Positions 38,464 to 48,523 of a stretch of 64,000 nucleotides of DNA are shown here, one piece after another. The stretch is taken from positions 1 through 64,000 of the forward strand of contig JAREIK010008076.1 in the NCBI GenBank assembly GCA_029783825.1, read 5' to 3'. The notes under the pieces are model-generated. The model was not told the origin of the DNA. It did no database searches and worked only from the letters and a program-made list of their open reading frames with translations. How positions within the stretch are numbered: position 1 is the first letter of the stretch; every line of letters starts with the position of its first letter. Source of the DNA: Sapria himalayana (Eukaryota > Streptophyta > Magnoliopsida > Malpighiales > Rafflesiaceae). The translations under genes and the position numbers were made by a program.

Positions 38464-41034
38464 CCAGATAGATAGGCACATAGTTAGAAACATACATAGA
38501 CAGATAGATCGATCGATTGACCGAAAGATATATAGATAGATATATAGAAGATAGATAAATATATAGACAGATTAAAGATATAAAAATAGATAGATAGATA
38601 GATAGATAGAAAAATACACACATAAATTATTAGATAGATAGATAGACACATAAATAGATAGATAGATATATAGAAAGATAGATAAAAATAGAAAGTCATA
38701 TAGGTAGACAGAAAGATAGATAGATAGATATATAGATAGAATGATAGATAGATAAATAGATAGATAGACATAAACATAGATAGATATATTGACATATAGA
38801 TTAACAGATATATAGACAGATAATAGGTTGCTAGATAGAATGATAGATAAATAGATAGATTGATAGATATAAAGATAGATATAAAGATAGATAGATAGAT
38901 AGATAGATAGGCAGATAGATAGATAGGTAGAGATATAGATAAGTAAATATATAGATAGATAGATAGACTGTATGATATACTTTTAGATAGATATATACAT
39001 ATATAGACCAATAGATAGATATATATATATAGACAGACAGATAGCTAGATATATAAAAATAAAGAAAGATAGATAGACATATTGACAGATAGATAGATAG
39101 ATAAAAAATAGACATATAGAAAGATAGATATATAAACAAAAAGATAGATAGACAGGTAGACTTGTAGAAAGATAGATAGATAAACAGATAGCTAGTAAAA
39201 TAGATAGATTAATAGATAATAGAATGATAGATGATAGGCAGATAAATAAATTTAAAACAAATAAATAGTTTCATAGACAACAGTATAGATAGATTGATAG
39301 ATAGATAGACAGATAATTAGACAACGTAAATGATATATAGATAGATAGATAAATAGAAAGATACATATAATGACAAATAGATTGATAAATTGATAGATAA
39401 ATTGATAGATAGATTGATAGATATATTTATAAAAACATTTATTGAACAATTTTACATAGATAGATAGAAAGATAGATAAATAGATAGATAAATACATAAA
39501 TCAATTAGTAGATAGATAGTTATAAAAATATGTAGATAGATAGATAGACAAATAGACAAATAGATAGATAGATAGATATACAAATATATCAACAAATAGA
39601 TCGATAAATGGATAGATTGATAAATACAAAAATAGATTGATAATATAATAAATAGATTAATAGACAAATTTATAGTTAGATAAAAAAGATAGAACAATAT
39701 ACAGATTAATATATAGATTTATAGATTGATTTAAAGACTAATAGATAGACATATTGATACATAAATCATATAAACAGATAGATAGGCAGATAGATGACAT
39801 ATAGAAAGATAGATAGAGAGATAGATTGATTGATTGAAATATCGAAAATAAATAGATAAAAAGATAGATAGATAGATTGATTGATTGATAGACAAATTGA
39901 TATTCAGATTGATAGACATTTTGATAGATAGATTAATATTAAGATTGATAGATAGATAGATATAGAAATTTATAGGTGGATAGACAAATAGATAGATAGA
40001 TATAGAAATTTATAGATGGACAGGTAGGTAGATAGATAGATGGATAGATAGATAGATAGATAGATTGATTGATTGATTGATAGAAAATATACTGACAGAT
40101 TTATACAAAATATATAGATAGATAGATAGATAAACAAATAATTAGACAGATAGATAGAAAGATAGATATATAGATAATTATAATGATAATCTAATAGAAA
40201 GATAGATAGACTAATAGATAGTTTAACAGATAGATAGACATATAGACAGGTAGATTAATAGAAATTTAAATAATTTAATATACTGATTTATAGCTAGATA
40301 GAGAGAGAGAGAGATAGACAAATAAATAGTCAGAGAGATATATAGCTAGATAGATACACTAACAGATAGATATTTAGATAAATAGATAGACCGATAGAAA
40401 GGGAGATTGATAGTGAGATTGATATTTAGATTGATATACAGATTGATAGATGATAGATAGACAGATAGAAAGATAGATAGATAGACAGATAGATATATAG
40501 ATAGATACATAGATTGATAGACATATAGATAGACAAATAAATAGACAGGTAGAAAGACAGATAAATAGAAAGATAGATATAAAATAGACATATAGATAGA
40601 CTAAAAGATAAATAGATAGAAAGATAAATATACAGACAGACAGACAGATGGATATCTATTTTGATAGATTCATTGATTGATTTAAAAATAGATATACATG
40701 TAGATAGATGAATAGAAAGATAGATACATAGATAGATATATAGACAGATATATAAATAGATAAAAATATAGATAGACAAATAGATAGACAGATAGATAAA
40801 TTGATAGATAGATTGATTGAAAAATAGATATACATGTAGATAGATCGATAGATAGAAAGAAGATATATAGATAAATAGACAGATATATAGACAAATAGAT
40901 ATATAAATAGAAAGACAAATAGATAGACATGTAGATATATAGATTGATAAATAGATAGATAGATATATAGATTCATAGATAGATAGATACATAGTTATAT
41001 AGATAGATAGATAGATAGGCACACACACACACAC

Positions 41035-41036
<2 letters not shown>

Positions 41037-41098
<62 letters not shown>
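41037..41098. repeat. (AT)31 microsatellite
   Basis: Uninterrupted AT dinucleotides following (CA)n and followed by three CATATA repeats. It can extrude a cruciform. The length may be unstable or mis-assembled. Confidence 0.95.
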
Positions 41099-41111
<13 letters not shown>

Positions 41112-41279
41112 CATATACATATTTAGATCGATAAATAGATAGATAGATAGACAGACAGATAGATACATTGATAGATATATAAATAGATAGATAGATAGGC
41201 ATATAAATATATAGCTGATACTATGTTTCCTAAAAAATTTACTTGTATCTATCAAAAATCATATTTACTAAATTGACAT

Positions 41280-41720
41280 ACAACTTATGTTCTCTCAAAA
41301 TTTGGAGAACAACCTGTAAATGATTTCTTGCTCTCATTTGGATTAAGAATAGATCAAAATGTCATCTACAAAAATTATAATAAATTGATCTAAATATGGC
41401 TGAAATATTCTATTCATGTGATCCATGGATACTCCTATCATGTTTGATAATCCAAAAGGTATTACTGTAAACTCAAAATGTTCATACTTCCTTTTAAATA
41501 CTTTCTTAGGAATGCTAGCCTTCTAACTCTAAACTAGTGATATTTGATATGCTTTATTTTGGAAAAGACCCGTGCCCCTTTTAATTGGTCATACAAATCA
41601 TCAATTCTTGGTATTAGATAATGATTTTTTATTGTAACTCAATTCCTGTCTATAGTCAATGCACAGTTAAAGAGTATTATCCTTCATTGCATATAGAAAT
41701 GGAGCTTTTCAAACTGAAGT
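41280..41720 (-). pseudogene. Ty3/gypsy reverse transcriptase fragment
   Basis: Minus-strand readings give [18 protein letters not shown] near 41657-41600, then PFGLSNMIGVSMDHMNR (41459-41409) and the catalytic FVDDILIYS (41372-41346). These are in the order and spacing of Ty3/gypsy reverse transcriptases, where the two Asp of the xDD box bind metal. Stops occur between DYRQ and the middle segment and shortly after the catalytic box. This is a relic with no complete domain. Confidence 0.85.
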
Positions 41721-42089
41721 ACTGGGTTTAAAAAAATCCTTGTCCAAAAAATCTTGTATCTAGACCTTAAATTCTTGTAATTCGATAAGTTTCATCCTAT
41801 GTGGACTCATATAAATGGGTGATGTACAAGGGTGTAACTCAATACAAAAGTCTACATTTTTGTGTTGGGGTAATCCTGTTAGTTTATTTGGAAAATATCC
41901 ACATATTTACAAACTATCTGAGATAGATCCATATTCAGTGTCCCCTATTCTTCTAGGGTGATACATGCCAGCCAACCCATCGATTATCCATCTTATTTAT
42001 AATCATATAGTCTCGGGTACAAAATCATGGTTATATCCTTGAAAAATAACACATGCATCATCTAGTGCATAGGAAATAATTTTTCTATG

Positions 42090-42370
42090 ATCACAATCAA
42101 AAATGACTCAATGTGTTGTCAACTAGTCTATGTCAAGAATTATATCGAAATCTAATATGTTCATGACCCTGAGGTCTACCATGAGCAGAATCCCTGAGAT
42201 TTCTAACTCACAATCTTGATATATCTGACTAATTTTCACCTTAGTCTCCAAGGAAGAAATCACATGCAATGGCTCATCCAAGTTTTTAACATTTAATTCC
42301 AATTATTTCATACATGATGTATAAATAAATGAATGTGATGCACTAGAATCAAATAAAACTTTTGCTCATA
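42090..42370 (-). pseudogene. Ty3/gypsy aspartic protease fragment
   Basis: The minus strand reads VLFDSSASHSFI at about 42362-42320. This is the retroviral-type protease active-site segment, with the usual DSGA changed to DSSA. It is followed by ELNVKNLDEPLHV and further protease-like text ending in DFDIILDID near 42130, the 'D-I-I-L-G-M-D-W' region of gypsy proteases in altered form. Its position between gag and reverse transcriptase is as expected. Confidence 0.75.
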
Positions 42371-42639
42371 AATGAAAAAACAAAAAAGTACCTTGTATTA
42401 CAAACTAATATATCATCTCCATCTGTGATGTATTAAAATAGACATGCTCTTGGGTCCTCAATGTCCCAGCTTATGGGCCCTCTCCTCTCTGGTATGTTTG
42501 TGAAGGAGTTACTTGTAGAATACCTCAAGATTACACCTGATTCCCTTGACCCTTACTAGAGAAATAAGGAATAAACTATGTCTACATATTTTTCATTGAT
42601 GTCTAGGACTGTGATATCTCATAATATTAGGATCCTATC

Positions 42640-43400
42640 TTCAGTAGGCACTCTCATTTTCTATGTTTAGGCTAATGGTACTAAAAACAAATTCTATATT
42701 CAATATGGCTAGAACTCCTAGTTTGGCCTTGGCCTTGATAACTACAATATTGTCTCTGGAATCATCGCGAAATAAAAGGTCTCTACCACTTTCTAGAAAA
42801 ATAATAACACACTTTTCTCTTTCCACTTGCACTCCCACTCATCTCCCAAATATTTCACGCGTCCTCAACCTCTCGCTCGATGACTAAAGTTGTCTTAACC
42901 ATTGAATTCATATCTTGGATAAGAAATTCCATAACCTTGCCTTGGATGGACAATTTCAATCCATCTTCAAATCTATGAACCTTAGCCTCATTAGTGTCCC
43001 CATAATAATCCCCAAATATGCCAACTCAGTGAATTTAGCTATGTAGTCAAGCACTGTAATATTTTTTTGTATAAGTTCAAAGAATTCAAGGACCTTAGCA
43101 TGTCTAATTGAAGTTGAAAAATATTTCTCCATGAATAGTTCTTGAAATTCTTCTCATGTCTTTGACTCTATATTCTCCGAGACCTTGATCCAATCCGACC
43201 AAATTTGAGATCACCCTATAGTTAGAAAGCTGCTAGCCGGATCTTTGTTGCATTGGAAGTGATCTCCATAGCTTCTAAGATTTTTTCAACTTGTCAAACC
43301 AATGATCTTCTACCATTGGGTCCCCTCCTCCAATAAATATTAGAGCATTCTATTCTTTGAACCTTTACAGATTACTTGACCCTTCTTTTCCTCAGCCACA
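42640..43400 (-). pseudogene. Ty3/gypsy gag remnant
   Basis: Minus-strand text contains helical gag-like segments, for example EAKVHRFEDGLKLSIQGKV near 42990-42930 and a preceding W.EF..LF.EKYF-like segment around 43190-43110, in shifting frames. The pattern (tryptophan-rich core followed by a 'F..GL' helix) is that of the Retrotrans_gag domain. A zinc knuckle is not clearly preserved. Interrupted by many stops. Confidence 0.6.
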
Positions 43401-43926
43401 CTAGTGTTTGGAACAGTGGCAACTGTGACACCCACAGCCTCTATGAAAGTCGGTTGGTCCAAGATGGGTGGTGATTGATCATCATTTCATTGATGTCCTT
43501 TGTATTCTCATTCTCTACTTGCCACCTACATAAGTCAAATAATAATTTAAAAATGATATTCATGTTCTATTATTAGTGCACATGCCAACTAATAATAGAC
43601 TTTTCATTTTAAAAATATATTTTTATTTTCTCAACTACTAAGGTTATGTTTTTTTACCCTAGTGTTCCTTCCTTTTTTTTCCATTTTCTACAATCCATAT
43701 AATCAATACAATCTAAAATACTCAACATGCCACATGCCAATGTATAAATAATAATAAAACCACTTTGTGTGTGATCCCTTCTATGAAATTTTATACCTAG
43801 AAGTTGACACCAAGTAATACCTGCATATTAATTTTTTTCTGAGTATTAGATATTTATATATCTAAACTTTTCTACCACATTATAAAATTTATACCAATAT
43901 TGAGCTATAGGTAATAATATATCTAA

Positions 43927-43938
43927 CCTCTGATACCA
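43927..43938 (-). other. Primer binding site (initiator tRNA-Met type)
   Basis: The minus strand reads TGGTATCAGAGG directly after an LTR edge ending ..GTGTCACAACA. TGGTATCAGAG is complementary to the 3' end of plant initiator tRNA-Met and is the usual primer site of plant gypsy and copia elements. Confidence 0.75.
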
Positions 43939-45175
43939 TGTTGTGACACCCCAATCCACAAGGGGTATAATTCATTCCATCACAAAACAAAATATGTTAT
44001 AAAATAAATTTTTTTTCAAATGTAGCTTACATATTTTCTTTTTATTTGCTCAGTACAATAAAAACATATAATATACAATTTTTTTCATATGTAGCTTATA
44101 AACTATATTAGACAATCTTTTGAAAAAATATTGTTTCATTTGATATTCTATGATATGTATTAGATATTCTCCAAAGAATATCATATAACTCAGTCTGGAC
44201 GTTGTCCCACTTCGAGTTCGCATAATAATATTAGACATTCTCTGAAAATTATCACGTAACTTAGTTTAGACATTGTCCCAATTTTAGTTTGCATAATTAA
44301 TATCTATTATCTTTATATTTGTATACCATGCATCCACCCATTTATTTGGGATGTTCCCATGTATATGAAATGAAAATATATCATTTATGATTAAACCATG
44401 TTCAAAGCTTATTTATAACTATCCAAATACAATTCTCACTGGAATATATTTTACTTAATAAAATACAAAAATGTTCACCCATTGACCATTCATAATTAAA
44501 TTTATAAATAGTTTGAATTTAAATATAAATCATGATAGTTTATTGCCCTTAAATAGAAAGAAATTCTAATAGAAGAAATCCACTACCTTTTAGAATATTT
44601 CATAGAAACTTTAGAAATTTGATATCAATTTGAAGCTTCATCGCATAGAACAACTTTGTTCTTGGACTATTCTATCCCGACTCAGGAATAATCATATATT
44701 ACCAAAAGAAAATTAATGAATCATTTTTTTCACTGTGTTGTATTTCACACCGACATTATTTTTTTCCTGTCTCCTCATATTTCTGATTCCCATATATTTT
44801 TTATAACTATTACTATATTATTAAAATAATATAAAAAACTTATTTTTTTGCTTTTTTTTATTGACACAAGGGTTGTGCATGAGGGTAGCCATGCCACTCG
44901 TGCAGTGGCATTGTCTTTTTTTATTTATTTCTTCATTATTATTATTATAAAATTAAATTAAAAAAATAACTAAATCTTTACTTCTTTAGAATTTGATGAA
45001 ATTTATCACCATAGCTATATTTCCCAAGATGAATTCAATGGCGAAATCTATTTTATTATTAGGATTCTAAAATATTTTGATTATTTTTTTTTTATTATAA
45101 AGTTATCATTTTGGCTATTTTCTACAAAAACATATTATTTATTTATTTATTTTTCTTTTTTTTTCTAGATTTCAC
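43939..45175 (-). repeat. 5' LTR region of the gypsy remnant (outer end unknown)
   Basis: Begins at the LTR edge (TGTTGTGACACCCC on plus). It contains a tandem duplication of about 73 bp (44159-44230 and 44231-44303, core 'ttagaYattctc..a..aatatcaYataactYagt'). No second LTR is present in the window to define its length, so the right limit given is simply where GATA DNA starts. Confidence 0.5.
44159..44303. repeat. About 73-bp tandem duplication in the LTR
   Basis: Two adjacent diverged copies, each running from TTAGA(T/C)ATTCTC to GTTTGCATAAT / GTTCGCATAAT, with roughly 80% visible identity. Short tandem repeats are common in LTR promoter (U3) regions, so this may have been an enhancer-like repeat. 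Confidence 0.7.
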
Positions 45176-45737
45176 AAATTGATAGAAATATAGATAGATA
45201 TACATATAGACAAATAGATAGTTATACATATAGATAAATAGATAGATAAATAGATATATAGATATACAAATAGATTGATAGACATATATCCCTATAGATA
45301 GAGAGACAAAAAGACATATAGATTGAGAGACAAAAAGACATATAGATTGAGAGACATATTGACATATAAATAGATAGTCAATTAGACTGCTAGATAGATA
45401 AATAGATAGATAAATAAATAAATAGATAGACATATTAAAAGATAAATAGACATATAAAATGATAGATAGATATATAGAAATATTGATAGATAGACAAATT
45501 GACTGATAGACAAATAGATAGATAGATAGATAGATATATATATAGGTTAATATATAGATAGATAGATAATTAGATAGACTTAAGAAAGATATACTAAAAA
45601 TAGACAAAATAGGTAGATAGATAGATATATAGATACAAAGATAGATAAATAGATAGAGAGATAGACAGATAAACAAAAACATATACACACAAATAGATTG
45701 ATAAAAATACAATCAAATAGAGAGACTGACAGAATAT
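45176..45737. repeat. Degenerate (GATA)n array 5
   Basis: About 560 bp of GATA-type DNA between the gypsy remnant and the R terminus of element II, with a 24-bp direct repeat (core 'aaaaagacatatagattgag') at 45309-45350. The 189-codon minus-strand frame here is a (TATC)n reading. Confidence 0.92.
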
Positions 45738-46225
45738 GACTACAAGAAAATGTTCATTTAGCTAGGAAAATTTAGCCAGGGATTAATCCCTAGCTTAATA
45801 TGAGGGATTAGCTAGGGAATAGCAAGGGATTTCTGATTTTACATTGAAATAAAATTTGCAATGGATTGGCGATGGAATAGCGACTTAAATTGTGCGCAAA
45901 GAAAAGCAGGAAATTTAGCGACGGATTTAGCAACTAATTTAGCGATGGAATTCCCTAGCTAATTATATCCAGAATATAATGACAGAATTAGCGACATAAT
46001 TTTCCTAGCTAATTTAATCCAAAATATTATGACTAATTTAGCGACAGATTTCCATAGCTAATTTAATCTAGAAATAGCGACGGATTTAGTGATGAAATTT
46101 CTCTAGCTATTAAAAATCAGAATATAGCGATGGATTTAGCAACGAAACTTCCTTAGCTAATTACATCAGGAATATAATGATGGATTTAGTGATAGATTTT
46201 GTGACGAAATTTCTTTAGCCAATCT
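45738..46225 (-). repeat. R-end subterminal repeats, element II
   Basis: Motifs such as TTAGCGACGGATTTAGC, GAATTCCCTAGCTAATT and TAGCGACAT recur every 40-60 bp from the terminus inward, in the same form as 20536-21643 but inverted and about half as long. Confidence 0.88.
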
Positions 46226-47744
46226 TTAATTATTATTGTTTAAAATTTATTATTTATTTTAATATTTTATTTAATTTTGTTTATTAAAACTATGTTATGG
46301 TCTATAGATGAGCGATCCTTGAAAGACACATTCTTCTCGTAAAATTATAAAAAGACATTATAATTAAATAATTTAAAAAAATATAAAATACAAAAAAAGT
46401 ATATTAATAAGGACTAAAATAACTATTTTTATGATTATAAATTTTTTAAAAAAATAAAACAAAAATTTTTCTAAAATTTTTAATTAAGAAACTTAAAAAA
46501 TTGTATTAAAGTAATATTAAATAATTAATTCTATAATTATAATAATTTTTAAAGATATTTTATAAATTAAATGAACATACATTAAAATTTCTACTAATAT
46601 ATATGTAAAATTATTCATTATATGAATAAATAGAAAATATTTTCAAAAATATCTGAATTGATGAATAAACTAATAAATATTAAAATTATTATAAGTATAA
46701 AAAAATATTATGATTATAGAAACCTTTTTAAAAAATAATTAATACAAAATTTAAAAATCTTGAAATATAATAAAAATTTAACTTTTTTCATTAAATTTAA
46801 AAGAAAATAAATTAATATTTAAAAATAAATACATAGATGTTTGCCCTTACTAAAATTTATAAGAATTAAACAATTGAGTAATATTTTTACTATTAGCATT
46901 TAATATTCAATCTTTATTAAAATAATAAATATAACTTTTTTTAATTATCTTCTCACTTTAAGTAATTTTTAGAATTTTAAAAATTATAAATAATATCAAA
47001 TAATATGAAATTTTATGCCTTTAAAATTATTTTTTATTATATTTATAAAAATTAATATGAATTCTTAAAAATTTATAACCATAAATATATATATTTATAT
47101 ATTTTTTAACATAAAGAGTATTTTATAACTCTTAGGAGAGTGTCTAAAAGACAAATCATCTTTTCATATATGTCTTTTTATATGAAGTTTGTAAATTTTG
47201 TAGCTATTTGATTTTTTTTGTTATAAGGCTAAACATATATTTTTTTAAATTGTTTATATATTTATTATTTAATTAATTTTATAATAAAAAATTGTAAGGT
47301 GTTTGTTTCTAATGTGTACCTTGCTACGCACACATGAATTTTTGAAAATATATTGATAATAAATAAAAAAAAATGAGTCTTTATGTATTTTATATATTTA
47401 TTGTTTATTTAATGCTTATATAATGAAAAATTTAAATATTTTGGTAATTTAGTCACTTTTTGTCGAGACTCGAGAGGCAACTCTAGCAAGCACCTAAGTC
47501 CTCCATAGTCCACCTCTATCTCTCGATACCGATGCATCAAAACCTAATAAAAGAGTAAGTGATAATTTCTTATTGATTTGAGGTACGTTTTCTACCCTAA
47601 TTCTACATCGATTATCTTAAAGTAAGAGTGTGTGTTTTGATTCTGTTATTTTTTATCTCAAAATTCTTTTTCATTAATCTCTCTAGTATGCTTGGATTGC
47701 TTATATAAACTGATTCGTATACATACTTCATGCATGTGTGATAT
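46226..47744 (-). other. R-side AT-rich block shared with elements I and III
   Basis: Contains the 'tggtctatagatgagcgatcc' block (46296-46316, also at 20440-20465 and 7160-7190), the 'gtgtctaaaagacaaatcatc' block (47140-47160, inverse of about 19620-19650) and the conserved island at 47455-47555. No gene is supported. Confidence 0.7.
47455..47555 (-). other. Conserved non-repetitive island, element II
   Basis: Inverted counterpart of 19180-19295. On the minus strand it reads from an ATG as MHRYREIEVDYGGLR and stays open for roughly 30 codons, aligning codon by codon with the element I copy over about 11 residues. The product is unknown. Confidence 0.4.
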
Positions 47745-47752
47745 AATGCATT
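47745..47752. other. Target site duplication (left), hAT copy 1
   Basis: AATGCATT, identical to 51332-51339. Eight base pairs is the hAT target-duplication length. The octamer is its own reverse complement. Confidence 0.93.
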
Positions 47753-47949
47753 TAGAGGTGTCAAACGGGCCAGGCCAGGCCGGCCCGCCATGAGGCACGG
47801 CACAGTTCGGGCGTGCCTGGGCCGGCCCAGCACGTTTTTAAACCGTGCCCGGGCTCGTGCCGTGCCCGGGTTAGGAACTGCTCGTGCCTGGCCCGGCACG
47901 GGTTCGTCCCGTGCCGGCCCACGCGGGCACGCGTGGGCCGTGGGCGTAA

Positions 47950-47970
47950 CCCCCCCCCCCCCCCCCCCCC
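47950..47970. repeat. Poly-C run (21 C) in the hAT subterminal region
   Basis: Twenty-one consecutive C residues. Its exact length is unreliable in most sequencing data. No counterpart is seen in hAT copy 2. Confidence 0.9.
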
Positions 47971-48229
47971 GTTAAAAAGACCGCTGATCTGGTCTGATTA
48001 GACCCGACCGGCGGTCCTGACTCCCGAGCCCCGACGGAATTAGACCCGACAAATCCCAACGGCCAAAAAAAAATTCAAACTTTAAAGATTTTCAGCCATT
48101 GGATTCGCCTCCAACGACTAGGGGGCAGAATCCAACGGTCCTCGTGATTCTGCCCCTTAAAATTATATTAAAAATTCAAAAAAATAATAAAAAAATATCT
48201 TTTTTTATAAAAAATTAATTTCTTTAGTC

Positions 48230-48236
48230 TATAAAT
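48230..48236 (+). promoter_or_regulatory. Putative TATA box, hAT copy 1
   Basis: TATAAAT followed by a pyrimidine-rich, CT-repeat leader (48242-48320), about 290 bp upstream of the first ATG of the transposase frame. Copy 2 has TATAAAA and a C-rich stretch at the equivalent place. Confidence 0.5.
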
Positions 48237-48523
48237 TCTATCCCCCTCCCTATAACATTTATGTTTTTCAAAAACATATATCCTCTCAAAACTTTCTCTC
48301 TCTCACATAAACCGTGCATCTCTCTCTCGGGCCTCGGGATTTTGATTTCGGCTTGGATTTTCGTGAAACTCTACTTGAGTTTTGAACATCAGAGCTTCCT
48401 GCGGTGCACCTTGCACATGACTGACCTCATTGCTTTTACCGGGTAATTTATTTTACGTTTTTATTTACTTTCTCTCTCTAAAGCTTCTCTCTATAGAAAA
48501 AAATAGGAAAAAAAACATAAAAA

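Larger units (their letters stand above)
32545..41221. repeat. Degenerate (GATA)n array 4
   Basis: Imperfect GATA DNA with (AT)n runs (33690-33745, 38274-38305, 38401-38422) and a long (AT)31 at 41037-41098 preceded by (CA)n. Higher-order copies are visible. 32690-33330 aligns with 34390-35020 (shared 'gacagattattagacagatt', 'gttagttagttagat', 'gttagacat(a)taaatagatc'). A 58-bp block is duplicated at 35221-35325. A block of about 138 bp is duplicated at 40675-40950. No gene is supported: all long frames are minus-strand (TATC)n readings. Confidence 0.94.
41222..45175 (-). mobile_element. Truncated Ty3/gypsy LTR retrotransposon remnant
   Basis: On the minus strand the order is LTR edge, primer binding site, gag, protease, reverse transcriptase, which is the Ty3/gypsy order. 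The reverse transcriptase remnant runs into GATA DNA near 41222, so RNase H, integrase and the 3' LTR are missing. The upstream LTR begins (minus-strand 3' edge) at 43939, and its outer end is not identifiable before GATA DNA resumes at 45176. Many stops and frameshifts show an old, inactive copy. Confidence 0.8.

Noticed and set aside
40426..41202. 258-codon minus-strand frame (and dozens like it) as transmembrane proteins
   Set aside because: They are (TATC)n readings of GATA arrays, stop-free in all frames, with no conserved start, no domain and no codon bias.
42663..42887. Plus-strand 74-codon frame
   Set aside because: It is the antisense shadow of the degraded gypsy gag region.
47790..48059. 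Pro/Arg/Gly-rich frames at the hAT left end
   Set aside because: They read the G+C-rich subterminal repeats and the poly-C run of the transposon.
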